From: Anaerolineales bacterium
Lineage (GTDB): Bacteria; Chloroflexota; Anaerolineae; Anaerolineales; Villigracilaceae
Reading direction: 5' to 3'
DNA: 64,000 bases
Assembly (NCBI GenBank): GCA_030583925.1
Contig: CP129482.1
Location: 1,302,001 to 1,366,000 of the forward strand
In this document: in pieces, positions 42,294 to 50,294 of the stretch
Position numbering within the stretch: the first letter of the stretch is position 1
Layout of the letters: each line of letters opens with the position of its first letter
Notes under the pieces: generated by a model
Database searches by the model: none
Told to the model about the DNA's origin: nothing
What the model saw: the letters and a program-made list of their open reading frames with translations, nothing else
Position numbers and translations under genes: made by a program

Positions 42294-43345
42294 CAAAACA
42301 TCAACGAATTGACTTTATCTATCATCTCAGGAGCGGGTCTGAGGTCCGCTTCGGTAAGGCGGTTGAGAGGCGTGTCTACGAGGCGGTAGGTGTCCGAAAG
42401 AGTGGGTACATCCTTCGCGAGGTAGATCAATCCTGTAGTCAGCCAGTTGTTCCGTTGAGCCTCTTCCAACACGCGGATGGCTTCGAAGCGGTTGAAAGGA
42501 TCGTGACTCTTCTCAAGGTTCTTGAGGATGACCACCGAGCCGTCATGCATGGATATTTCCCGCACCTCGCCCGCTTCCAATTCCTTTTCGAGCATGATCT
42601 CCTCGCGCGGCGGGATGTAGGTGATGTCGTGAAGCGGCTCTTCGTGATCTTTGCCCCACGCGTACGAATGATGGGCGTTGTCCGCGTCGTTGAACGTCAC
42701 GCACGGGCTGATAATGTCCAACACAGCGATGCCGCGATGGGCGAATGCCGCTTTGAGCAACTCTTTCACTTGCTTGGCGTTGCCTGCGAACGACCGTGCC
42801 ACAAACGTCGCGTTGGAGATCATCGCTTCCATGCAAATGTCAATAGGCATGTAGGGGTTCGTGCCTTGTTTCTTTAGTTCGAGTCCGAGTTCGGCAGTGG
42901 CGGAGAATTGACCTTTTGTGAGTCCGTACACGCCGTTATTCTCGACGATGTACACCATATTCAAATTGCGGCGCATGACGTGTTTGAACTGACCCATGCC
43001 GATGCTCGCCGTGTCGCCATCGCCGGAAACGCCGACGCCTTTCAGCGTGTGGTCGCCGAAGAGACCGCCTGTTGCGATGGATGGCATGCGTCCATGCAAG
43101 CTGTTAAATCCGAACGAACGGTTCATAAAATAAGTGGGACTTTTACTCGAACAGCCGATGCCGCTAAATTTCAAAACATTTTCGGGCAATACGTTCATTT
43201 CATACATCGCGGCGATGATCTGATTCGAGATCGAGTTGTGACCGCATCCCGCGCACAACGTTGTGGGCGCGCCGCGGTAATCGTTCTTCGTGAGACCCAC
43301 CGTATTGACGTTAGCGGGTACGCCTGCCATAGGAAGCGCTGACAT
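42293..43345 (-). CDS. korB: 2-oxoacid:ferredoxin oxidoreductase, beta subunit
   Basis: This is the thiamine-diphosphate-binding subunit of a 2-oxoacid:ferredoxin oxidoreductase, probably the 2-oxoglutarate type. The 350-residue protein has CAGCGHNSI near the start, the iron-sulfur/TPP region FSGIGCSSKSPTYF, and the TPP motif SGDGDTASIGMGQF followed by VENNGVYGLTKGQ. It overlaps korA by one base. No ferredoxin-like delta subunit is present, so electrons go to a separate ferredoxin. 2-oxoglutarate versus pyruvate or other 2-oxoacids is inferred from the two-subunit layout. Confidence 0.9.
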   Translation of the reverse strand: MSALPMAGVPANVNTVGLTKNDYRGAPTTLCAGCGHNSISNQIIAAMYEMNVLPENVLKFSGIGCSSKSPTYFMNRSFGFNSLHGRMPSIATGGLFGDHTLKGVGVSGDGDTASIGMGQFKHVMRRNLNMVYIVENNGVYGLTKGQFSATAELGLELKKQGTNPYMPIDICMEAMISNATFVARSFAGNAKQVKELLKAAFAHRGIAVLDIISPCVTFNDADNAHHSYAWGKDHEEPLHDITYIPPREEIMLEKELEAGEVREISMHDGSVVILKNLEKSHDPFNRFEAIRVLEEAQRNNWLTTGLIYLAKDVPTLSDTYRLVDTPLNRLTEADLRPAPEMIDKVNSLMF

Positions 43346-45216
43346 TATTTAGCTCCTTTCTTGCCGTTCTTTGAAACGGTTTTCTTCTTGCTCGTTGGTT
43401 TCTTTGCCGATTTACTCTTTGGCTCTTTCACCGCTTTGGCTAGGATGCCCTCGCGCACCCATGTAGCGGATGCGGGCATACCGTCGCCATGCGCAACCGA
43501 GATCAATTTCGTCGCGGAGTCGGGATTCGCCAAACTCAGCAACTGATGCAACTGCCCGTCCCGGTTCATTTCCACGACGTACAACTGGTCATGCTGCGCG
43601 ACGAATTCATCCACCTCGGCGGTCAACGGCACAGCGCGCACCCGCAGGAAGTTTGTCTTCATGCCGTGATCCCGCTCCAATTGGACGCGCGCTTCATTGA
43701 TCGCGGCTTCTGTCGAACCGTAAGCGATAATTCCGATCTTCGCGCCTTTGGTCTCCTGTACGATTGGCTTGGGCAAATATTGTTTTGCCGTCTCATACTT
43801 CTTCTTCAGCCGTTCCATATTGCGTTGAAATGTCGCCGCATCTTCGGTATATTTAGCATATTCATCGTGACCCGTTCCGCGTGTAAAGTACGCGCTCATC
43901 GGGTGTTTGTTGCCGGGCACTGTGCGATAGGGAATCCCGTCTGTATCTTTATCGAGGTAGCGTCCCCAGTTGCCTTTGATCTCTTCCAGATCTTTCTCCC
44001 AGAGAATCTTGCCCCGATCCATCGGCGTTTTTGGATATTCAAACGGCTTGCTCATCCACTGATTCATGCCCATATCCAGATCAGACAGGACGAACACTGG
44101 CGCTTGGATGCGTTCTGCGATATCGAATGACTGCCAGCCAAAATCGAAACATTCATTGATGTTGCCCGGAAGTAGAACGATGCTATCGCTGTCGCCATGG
44201 CCCATATTCACTACAAACGAAAGATCCGCTTGCGACGTGCGCGTCGGCAAACCTGTGCTGGGACCGATGCGCTGCACGTCCCAAATCACGACCGGCACCT
44301 CCGCGTAATATGCCAAGCCTGCGAACTCGGTCATCAAACTCAAGCCGGGACCCGAAGTCGAAGTCATCGAGCGGAGTCCGCTCCAGCCTGCGCCGATGGT
44401 CATGCCGATCGCGGCGAGCTCGTCCTCCGCCTGCACGACTGCGTAGGTGTGTTTTCCGTCTTCGCGTTTGCGGAGCATGGGCATATAATCGTTGATCGCC
44501 TCCGCCACCGACGATGCCGGCGTGATCGGGTACCACGCTACAAATTGCGCGCCGCCGAAGATCGTGCCGATTGCCGCGGCGGTGTTGCCGTCTGCCATGA
44601 TCAAGCCGTCGGTTTTGTTCATCGGTTCAAGGTAATAGGGGTCTTGCTTTACGAGATTCGCTTTCGCCCATTCGGCGCCGGCTTTGACAGCGTTGAAGTT
44701 CATGTCAATCGGTTTTTGCTTGCCCTTGAAGTGGAATGTCAATGCGGCATGGACCGCGTTGATATCCAACCCGATCATGTGTACCAATACGCCGACGTAG
44801 ATCATGTTGCCGACTAGGTCGCGGAAATCGCCGGGGACATTGGGATCGTCCTTAACTAGTTTTTTCACGGGCATGGCGTGGATAGCGATGTCCGTGCGGT
44901 TAATGGGGAGGCGGATATCGTCGGCGTAGAAAAATACTCCACCCGGCGCGACAGACGCAAGGTCGCGAATGAACGAGTCGGGGTTCATCGCCACGACGAT
45001 CTCTTGTTGTTCGCGTCTTGCCAGAAATCCATCTTTACTGGCGCGGATCGTGTACCACGTCGGCAATCCTTGAATGTTCGATGGGAAGAGATTCTTGCCT
45101 GAAACGGGAATACCCATCTTGAAGATCGCGCGCAGGATGGTGTTGTTGGCGGTGGAACTGCCGGAGCCGTTCTTTGTGCCGACAATGATCGAGAAATCGT
45201 TGACTACTTTATCCAT
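43345..45216 (-). CDS. korA: 2-oxoacid:ferredoxin oxidoreductase, fused gamma-alpha subunit
   Basis: The partner of korB, 623 residues. Residues 1-190 form the gamma domain (VGTKNGSGSSTANN), and about 205-590 the alpha domain with the pyrimidine-binding region (GGAQFVAWYPITPASSVAEAI) and TSTSGPGLSLMTEF. A Lys-rich tail of about 25 residues (SKSAKKPTSKKK) ends the protein, an addition not needed for catalysis. The gene lies 12 bases after the FCD-type regulator on the same strand, so the three genes probably form one operon. The enzyme links 2-oxoacid oxidation to reduced ferredoxin, as expected for an anaerobe. Confidence 0.9.
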   Translation of the reverse strand: MDKVVNDFSIIVGTKNGSGSSTANNTILRAIFKMGIPVSGKNLFPSNIQGLPTWYTIRASKDGFLARREQQEIVVAMNPDSFIRDLASVAPGGVFFYADDIRLPINRTDIAIHAMPVKKLVKDDPNVPGDFRDLVGNMIYVGVLVHMIGLDINAVHAALTFHFKGKQKPIDMNFNAVKAGAEWAKANLVKQDPYYLEPMNKTDGLIMADGNTAAAIGTIFGGAQFVAWYPITPASSVAEAINDYMPMLRKREDGKHTYAVVQAEDELAAIGMTIGAGWSGLRSMTSTSGPGLSLMTEFAGLAYYAEVPVVIWDVQRIGPSTGLPTRTSQADLSFVVNMGHGDSDSIVLLPGNINECFDFGWQSFDIAERIQAPVFVLSDLDMGMNQWMSKPFEYPKTPMDRGKILWEKDLEEIKGNWGRYLDKDTDGIPYRTVPGNKHPMSAYFTRGTGHDEYAKYTEDAATFQRNMERLKKKYETAKQYLPKPIVQETKGAKIGIIAYGSTEAAINEARVQLERDHGMKTNFLRVRAVPLTAEVDEFVAQHDQLYVVEMNRDGQLHQLLSLANPDSATKLISVAHGDGMPASATWVREGILAKAVKEPKSKSAKKPTSKKKTVSKNGKKGAK

Positions 45217-45228
45217 GTGCTCCTCGTG

Positions 45229-45906
45229 TTACGGTCTGTGATACAAAAGGTCGGCGTGCGCCACCAGGGCTTCATAGCCAGCCTCATAGTTTTTGTTGCA
45301 AATCGCTTCAACCATTGCTCGGTGATAGCGCCAAACTTCCTGCAAATAGTCGTACCCGCCGGTGAACATGTTCAAGCCGACAGTTTCGTATGCGTCCCAG
45401 TACGCTTCAAGGATCCCGGTGACGAACGGATTTCCTAACCGACTGTAGATCAATAAGTGCAAACTTCGATGTTCTTCGTGTGGAACTTGAACCGGTGTGT
45501 GGGTTAGTTTTTCCTGCGCTCGAACGATCAGCGTTTGCAATTCCTCTTTATCTTCATTGGTTAGTTGCTGGACGGCTTCATACCAGTACGCGGCTTCAAC
45601 ATGATTTCGCAATTCGGCATATTTTCTGAACGATTCGTCGTCCAGCGCAAGGGCATATTGTAGGCTCTGACGGATCGCGGGCGCAAACGAGAAGACGCGA
45701 CGCCGCGTCTTTCCGGGACCTGGCTTGACTTCGACCAACCCCAGCGCGCGCGCCACCGCCAGCTGTTCGCGCAACGACGCGACGCTTACACCCAACTCTT
45801 GACTCAGTTCAGTGAGCGTGGGGAGCCCATCTTCCGCTTCTTCGTGCGCGGCAAGATAGCGAAGAAATTCTGAAATATCGGGCGCGATGCGATCTCGAAT
45901 TATCAT
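45229..45906 (-). CDS. FCD-domain (GntR/FadR-type) transcriptional regulator
   Basis: A 225-residue regulator with an N-terminal helix-turn-helix (about residues 25-58, LTELSQELGVSVASLREQL) and a helical C-terminal FCD domain (about 75-220) with His residues in HRSLHLLIYSRLGNPF, YHRAMVEAI and HADLLYHRP that usually bind a metal and a small carboxylate. It lies upstream of korA and korB. A promoter and a perfect palindrome directly before its start codon suggest it binds its own promoter and so controls the whole operon. The ligand is probably an organic acid, by family. Confidence 0.85.
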   Translation of the reverse strand: MIIRDRIAPDISEFLRYLAAHEEAEDGLPTLTELSQELGVSVASLREQLAVARALGLVEVKPGPGKTRRRVFSFAPAIRQSLQYALALDDESFRKYAELRNHVEAAYWYEAVQQLTNEDKEELQTLIVRAQEKLTHTPVQVPHEEHRSLHLLIYSRLGNPFVTGILEAYWDAYETVGLNMFTGGYDYLQEVWRYHRAMVEAICNKNYEAGYEALVAHADLLYHRP

Positions 45907-45908
45907 AC

Positions 45909-45956
45909 AATTAATCTGATTAATTCGAGTATATAGTCGTTTTCTCTCTCCGTCAA
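45909..45956 (-). promoter_or_regulatory. Promoter with overlapping palindromic operator for the regulator-korA-korB operon
   Basis: Read on the minus strand, TTGACG (45956-45951) and TATACT (45933-45928) are spaced by 17 bases. The perfect palindrome AATTAATC-A-GATTAATT (45925-45909) covers the expected start of transcription and lies three bases from the start codon of the regulator. No ribosome site fits in the short leader. Confidence 0.75.
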
Positions 45957-45978
45957 GAAAAATGTCTCAACGCAATTG

Positions 45979-46575
45979 CTATGGTGTTGGAGTAGATGGT
46001 GGGATTGTAGGTGGTGGGATGGTAGGCGGCGGTAACGGCGTGCTGGTAGGCGGTGGGATTGGAGTACTCGAAGGCTCCGGCACCGGGGTTTCTGTTGGGG
46101 GGTCCGCTACAGTGGCTGTGCCAGTGATTGGAACAATAATAATTGGAGTATTTGTAGGCTTTTGTGTGCGTGTGGCTGTCGGTAGCACGATCGTAGCTCT
46201 CGGCGGAGGTTGTTCTTGCTTGGTCGGCGTTCTTGATGGAATAAAGGGTGTCCGAGTCCGAGTCGGTGACGCGGTTGGCGACGCTGTTTGACTAGCAGTC
46301 GGCGTGAATGTTGCTGACGACGTTGAAGTTGCTACAAGGTCTTGAAACGATTCAGCCGTCAGTGCGGCGGCTGTGTTGAGGTTGGAGAATGCAAGGTTGG
46401 CGATGTTCCCCGGTTCGATCACGATGGGAGTGGGCAAGGTCGGGTCAGAAAGCGCGATCGCCGAGGTGGCGCAAAACAAAGTGAACCCAAGCGCGCCCGC
46501 AAGGAAGATCCATAAAAGCCCGGCGTAATCTTTGGGCTTGTCGGCAATCGCAATTGGTTCCTGTGTTTCGTTCAC
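45979..46575 (-). CDS. Membrane-anchored Thr/Pro-rich protein
   Basis: A 198-residue protein with a polar N-terminus, one membrane helix at about residues 18-41 and, from about residue 80 on, a low-complexity stretch rich in Thr, Pro and Ser (for example TPTASQTASPTASPT). The long tail is probably extracellular and may be glycosylated or act as a wall-spanning spacer. I do not recognise a domain. Its 5' end is 42 bases from the stop of the YqeB-like gene on the same strand, so it may be the last gene of that operon. Confidence 0.6.
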   Translation of the reverse strand: MNETQEPIAIADKPKDYAGLLWIFLAGALGFTLFCATSAIALSDPTLPTPIVIEPGNIANLAFSNLNTAAALTAESFQDLVATSTSSATFTPTASQTASPTASPTRTRTPFIPSRTPTKQEQPPPRATIVLPTATRTQKPTNTPIIIVPITGTATVADPPTETPVPEPSSTPIPPPTSTPLPPPTIPPPTIPPSTPTP

Positions 46576-46617
46576 AATGAAATTATCTCACACATCGTCA
46601 AAAAAATCACAGAGCGA

Positions 46618-47436
46618 TTACACATACAATTTTGCGCGGATCGCCGGCAGAGTCAGAATCGCTTCAAGCGCTCCGCCTGCAATGGCGAGCGATTTATCTG
46701 AAACGAGAAAGCACGCGCTGACATCGCCGCGCGCGTCCACGTCGCCGATCTTCAATCCCTTTGTTACTTGCGCGCCACTCCGAATGATTCCACGCAACAC
46801 CCCGGCAAACGGGCTGACAATTTCAGATGTGCGATTTTCAATTCCAGATCGTATTTCCGCGATACGTTGTCCCGCTTCGAGAGGATCGCCGATCTTTACA
46901 TATGAATGAAAAGTTCCATCGTTCGATGCGCGGAGCACACGGCGCGGGTCGCCTTCGGGTTCGCCGGAATCAACTTGCGTCGCGCCATTCCAGTAGACGC
47001 GCCCCAGCGTGTGACTGCGGCGGGTTTCGATAGCGGCGCGGCAATTCTGTCCAGCGTGGAATCCAGGTCCCAGTCCGATATGAAGCGGAACAGGCGTCGG
47101 AAGCGGAGGCGGGGGAGTCTTCAACAGGCGCGCGTCAATAACAACGGGAAAGTCGAACGCGGCAAGGATGGACGCTTCGGGGTCAATGATGACGGGGATT
47201 TCATCCGCTTCTTTCCACCCTTCGAGTTGATTCGCTTCGGTCAGCCTTGCCGTCACCCCTTCGACCGTGTGACTGCCCTCGTACACCGCCTCGGAAAACG
47301 ATACCGCTCTTCGGACCGCAAGCGGCTGGTCGAGCTCGGTGATCAAAATTTTGATTCCCGCGCGATGCAATCGAAGCGCGACGCCGGTTGCGAGGTCTCC
47401 GCCTCCGCGAATCAAAACACAGTTATCGAAGCGCAT
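46618..47436 (-). CDS. yqeB: YqeB/EF2563-type molybdenum hydroxylase maturation protein
   Basis: A 272-residue protein of the EF2563/YqeB family linked to selenium-dependent molybdenum hydroxylases. It starts VLIRGGGDLATGVALRLHRAG, a Rossmann-like dinucleotide motif, and ends with a biotinyl-lipoyl-like segment (EIVSPFAGVLRGIIRSGAQVTKGLKIGDVD). The frame is open further upstream, but that stretch overlaps the DUF1361 gene in another frame; ATG 47436 gives the family start. It is part of the operon that encodes a molybdenum hydroxylase, which supports a role in its cofactor maturation. The precise chemistry is not established for the family. Confidence 0.85.
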   Translation of the reverse strand: MRFDNCVLIRGGGDLATGVALRLHRAGIKILITELDQPLAVRRAVSFSEAVYEGSHTVEGVTARLTEANQLEGWKEADEIPVIIDPEASILAAFDFPVVIDARLLKTPPPPLPTPVPLHIGLGPGFHAGQNCRAAIETRRSHTLGRVYWNGATQVDSGEPEGDPRRVLRASNDGTFHSYVKIGDPLEAGQRIAEIRSGIENRTSEIVSPFAGVLRGIIRSGAQVTKGLKIGDVDARGDVSACFLVSDKSLAIAGGALEAILTLPAIRAKLYV

Positions 47437-48175
47437 CGCTGGGACGTGTCGCTGCCAATTGCTCGGGAGTTTGACTTGCTTTGAGGTTGTACTCGGCGTG
47501 CATGTGGCTGAACGAATAGAGGAGGAGATAAACGAACAGGAAGAAGATCGTGTAAAGCAATGTAAATGCGGCGAGACGTTCGCTTGGGTCAATGACCAGA
47601 CCGAGGACGGAGATGGCGGTTTCCGCCGGGTCTTGCAAAATGTCCCACGAGTTCAAGCGCACGAAGCGACCGATGTAAATTCCGAAACTGCTCAGCGGTG
47701 TGATGGTGAACACGAACAGCCATGCGATCACGCGGCCAAATGTGCGTAAGACAATATCCTGCATCAAGTAGAGTGAGATGACGCCAAGCAACATCCCCGT
47801 CCACGAGCACCAGACGACGATGATCACATCGTACCAAAGCGGAGCGCCGAAGGAGCCGCGCGCGAGGTCTTGCAGGTCGGTAAGCATATACGGCGCGTTC
47901 GGGAAGAAGATCAGCCAAAGTATGGAAATGAACGGCAGGATGAAATACAGCGTGATGCGCCTCCATGATATGGCGTGGGCGAGGTAGGCAAGGATGAACG
48001 GAATCCAGGCGAGGAAGAGATTCCAGATCAAGCCGAGATGCCTTCCCGATTCACTGTATGCCACCCGTGCCAGCACCAGCCCGATGCACATGGCGCAAGC
48101 GACATTGAGCAAGACAAAGACGGTGAGGTTATGCCGATTGCGAAGAACGAAATTGCGAAATTTATTGAGTAGCAT
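47423..48175 (-). CDS. DUF1361 membrane protein (downstream copy)
   Basis: A 250-residue membrane protein of family DUF1361 with about seven helices. Family marks are IWNLFLAWIPFILAYL, FFPNAPYMLTDLQDL and a WYDV motif followed by SLYLMQD. Function is unknown. It is one of two DUF1361 genes that flank a DinB gene, and its stop overlaps the YqeB-like gene by 14 bases. A C-terminal hydrophilic tail of about 30 residues (from HMHAEYN) is not shared with the other copy. Confidence 0.83.
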   Translation of the reverse strand: MLLNKFRNFVLRNRHNLTVFVLLNVACAMCIGLVLARVAYSESGRHLGLIWNLFLAWIPFILAYLAHAISWRRITLYFILPFISILWLIFFPNAPYMLTDLQDLARGSFGAPLWYDVIIVVWCSWTGMLLGVISLYLMQDIVLRTFGRVIAWLFVFTITPLSSFGIYIGRFVRLNSWDILQDPAETAISVLGLVIDPSERLAAFTLLYTIFFLFVYLLLYSFSHMHAEYNLKASQTPEQLAATRPSDALR

Positions 48176-48178
48176 CGG

Positions 48179-48673
48179 TCAATGACTCTCGATCAAATAC
48201 CAGATCAAATCTATATCGCCGGGAGAGCGACCATAGCCGGTGAGGATCGCCGCCGCTTCGGTTTTGTGTTGCGTGCCGTGATTGACAACGTGCGCCATCG
48301 TCTGCCAGAGTACGCGGCGGTGAGGCGTCCCTTCGGTGGAGGTGTAGTCGAATGTGGAAGTTAATTTTTCATCGGTCAAACTGTCCACGAAGGTCATGAG
48401 GAGCTTTTCCTCTTCCATCCAGCGGGCGCGGAGAGACTCGAAAGTGGGGAAATCCTCCGGCTTGAAGCGTTGGGTCGGCGAGACGCCTTCCCAGCGGTTG
48501 CGCCAGATCCATTCAGCGAAAAGAGCGTGTGTGAGCGTGCCGTGCAGTCCTCCATGCGGAAATGGAGCCGGCGCGAGGAATTGTTCCTCGTTTACGCCAG
48601 ATGCGGCGTTGAGAATCTTCGCCGTTGACCATTGATTGTATTTGTAGAGAAGGGTGATATCCTGTTTGTTCAT
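48179..48673 (-). CDS. DinB-family protein
   Basis: A 164-residue four-helix-bundle protein of the DinB/YfiT-like superfamily. Conserved His that would form the metal triad are seen in LTHALFAEWIW and in AHVVNHGTQHKTE near residue 130-140. Many members are thiol-dependent transferases or metal-dependent hydrolases; which applies here is unknown. The open frame continues upstream, but ATG 48673 follows the stop of the upstream DUF1361 gene by one base and gives the usual MNKQDITLLYKYNQW start. It sits between two DUF1361 genes. Confidence 0.82.
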   Translation of the reverse strand: MNKQDITLLYKYNQWSTAKILNAASGVNEEQFLAPAPFPHGGLHGTLTHALFAEWIWRNRWEGVSPTQRFKPEDFPTFESLRARWMEEEKLLMTFVDSLTDEKLTSTFDYTSTEGTPHRRVLWQTMAHVVNHGTQHKTEAAAILTGYGRSPGDIDLIWYLIESH

Positions 48674-48674
48674 T

Positions 48675-49394
48675 TTACTTTTTCTCCGTATCGGCTGAAT
48701 GCGATTGTCTTTCCAGCAGCAGGTGACCGAACGTGTAGAGTGTAACGTAAAGGAAGAGAAAGAACGCCGCGAACAGGATTGTGAATCCAACAGATCGAAG
48801 GCTTGGGTCTTGGGCGCGTTCAATTGTGTATAGCGCTATGCCGGTTGGGTTGTGGAAGATGTCCCAAGAGTTCCAATCGAGAAAACGACCCACGTAAACT
48901 CCGACGCCGCTAAGCCCGGCGACGACGGCGACAAACATCCAACCGATCCAACGCCCGAACTCGCGGCGAATGACTTCCTGCATGAGGAAGAGCGAAACTA
49001 CGCCGAGCAACAATCCTGTGAAGGAAAACCAAATGAGCAGGAGTACGTCGTACCAAACCGGGGCGCCGCTCCACCAGTCGGTGGCTAGATGCTGGAAATC
49101 AGTGAGCATATACGGCGCGTTGGGAAAGAAGATCAACCAGAAGAACGCCGCGACGGGGACGATCAGGTATACCCAGCGGCGAGAAAGCGTTGCAGTGTAG
49201 GTGAAGTAGGAGATGAGGAAGGGAATCCACGCGAGGAACAGGTTCCAGATCATAAAACCGTAATTGAAGGAACCGCTGTACTCTGCGCGGACGCGCCAAA
49301 TAGCGACCGACATGACGCTCGCGCCAGCCAGCAGGGCGAACATGGTCAACCGATATTTGTTGTGGGAGAAGTACTCGAGAAATTTGCGGATCAT
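48675..49394 (-). CDS. DUF1361 membrane protein (upstream copy)
   Basis: A 239-residue paralogue of the DUF1361 protein at 47423-48175, again with about seven helices and the marks MIWNLFLAWIPFLISYF, FFPNAPYMLTDFQHL and WYDVLLL. Loops after DFQHLATD and VYVGRFLDWNSWDI align with the other copy. Start ATG overlaps the stop of the alpha/beta hydrolase by four bases. The pair probably arose by duplication before or after the DinB gene came to lie between them. Function unknown. Confidence 0.83.
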   Translation of the reverse strand: MIRKFLEYFSHNKYRLTMFALLAGASVMSVAIWRVRAEYSGSFNYGFMIWNLFLAWIPFLISYFTYTATLSRRWVYLIVPVAAFFWLIFFPNAPYMLTDFQHLATDWWSGAPVWYDVLLLIWFSFTGLLLGVVSLFLMQEVIRREFGRWIGWMFVAVVAGLSGVGVYVGRFLDWNSWDIFHNPTGIALYTIERAQDPSLRSVGFTILFAAFFLFLYVTLYTFGHLLLERQSHSADTEKK

Positions 49395-50275
49395 GATTGT
49401 CTCAGAAAATTCAAAAGGATAGGGTTGACCTCGTCGGGCTTTTCGTAGTGTGGGATGTGCCCGCAGTCTTCAATGATGTGGAACTCCGCGTTCGGCAGCG
49501 CTTCGCGCAACAGAGCGCTTTGCTCGAACGGGATGGTTTTATCGTTTCTGCCCCAGAGCAGGAGGATTGATTTATCTAATTTTCCGAGCGCGCGGTAGAT
49601 TTCAAGATGCGAGGCGAGCATGTTCTCTCGAACCGTCGAAATAATGGCGCGCATGAAGCCTTTGGATTGCATCTGAATTTTATAGCGTTTCTGGAACCGT
49701 TCCACTAACGCTGGATCGAAGAAATCTTTTGCGACACCGTTGACCAAATTACCGCTTCCGAGTTGACCGTAAGCCAGCTCGGCAAGGATGGGAACGCGGG
49801 CAAGCCGAACCGCGGGCGCTGTGTCAATGGGTTTTGCGCCGGAGGGATCGATCAACACGAGTTTGCGAATCCGCTCGGGGTGGCGGAGCGTGAACGCGGA
49901 GGCGATGGGTCCGCCCATAGAGAGGCCCGCCAAGTTGACCCGTCGAGAGAGCCGGAGCGCGTCCAGTAGATCCGCGAGTTGACGGACGAAGAAGTCTAAA
50001 TTGTAACGCGCGCGCGGGCGATCCGAAAATCCGCGCCCGAAGAGATCGTATCGCAACACTCGAAAGCCTGAGCGAGCGAGAAATTCGAAAGTTGGATCAT
50101 AGATGAAGTAGGGAACTGAGAACCCATGCACCAAAACGACCGCTTCAGCCGATTCGTTCCCGCTGAGTTCGTAATGGGTAACGCCGTTTGGAAGTTGAAC
50201 GAACGCGCCGTTTTCGGCGCGCTTGCGCGTTTCGTCGTTCAGTTCTTCGGTTTCGTCGCGATAAGGGAATAACAT
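49391..50275 (-). CDS. Alpha/beta-fold hydrolase
   Basis: A 294-residue hydrolase with nucleophile elbow GLSMGG (Ser119), an Asp in LLLWGRNDKTIPF and a His in DCGHIPHYE, giving a complete triad. The oxyanion region is VLVHGFSVPYFIYD. Substrate is unknown; the fold covers esterases, C-C hydrolases and dehalogenases. The frame extends upstream for 465 bases, but that part lies over the molybdenum hydroxylase gene in another frame and shows no family features. The chosen ATG lies 19 bases after the stop of that gene. Confidence 0.85.
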   Translation of the reverse strand: MLFPYRDETEELNDETRKRAENGAFVQLPNGVTHYELSGNESAEAVVLVHGFSVPYFIYDPTFEFLARSGFRVLRYDLFGRGFSDRPRARYNLDFFVRQLADLLDALRLSRRVNLAGLSMGGPIASAFTLRHPERIRKLVLIDPSGAKPIDTAPAVRLARVPILAELAYGQLGSGNLVNGVAKDFFDPALVERFQKRYKIQMQSKGFMRAIISTVRENMLASHLEIYRALGKLDKSILLLWGRNDKTIPFEQSALLREALPNAEFHIIEDCGHIPHYEKPDEVNPILLNFLRQS

Positions 50276-50294
50276 GGGACGCGCTGCGCGCGGT

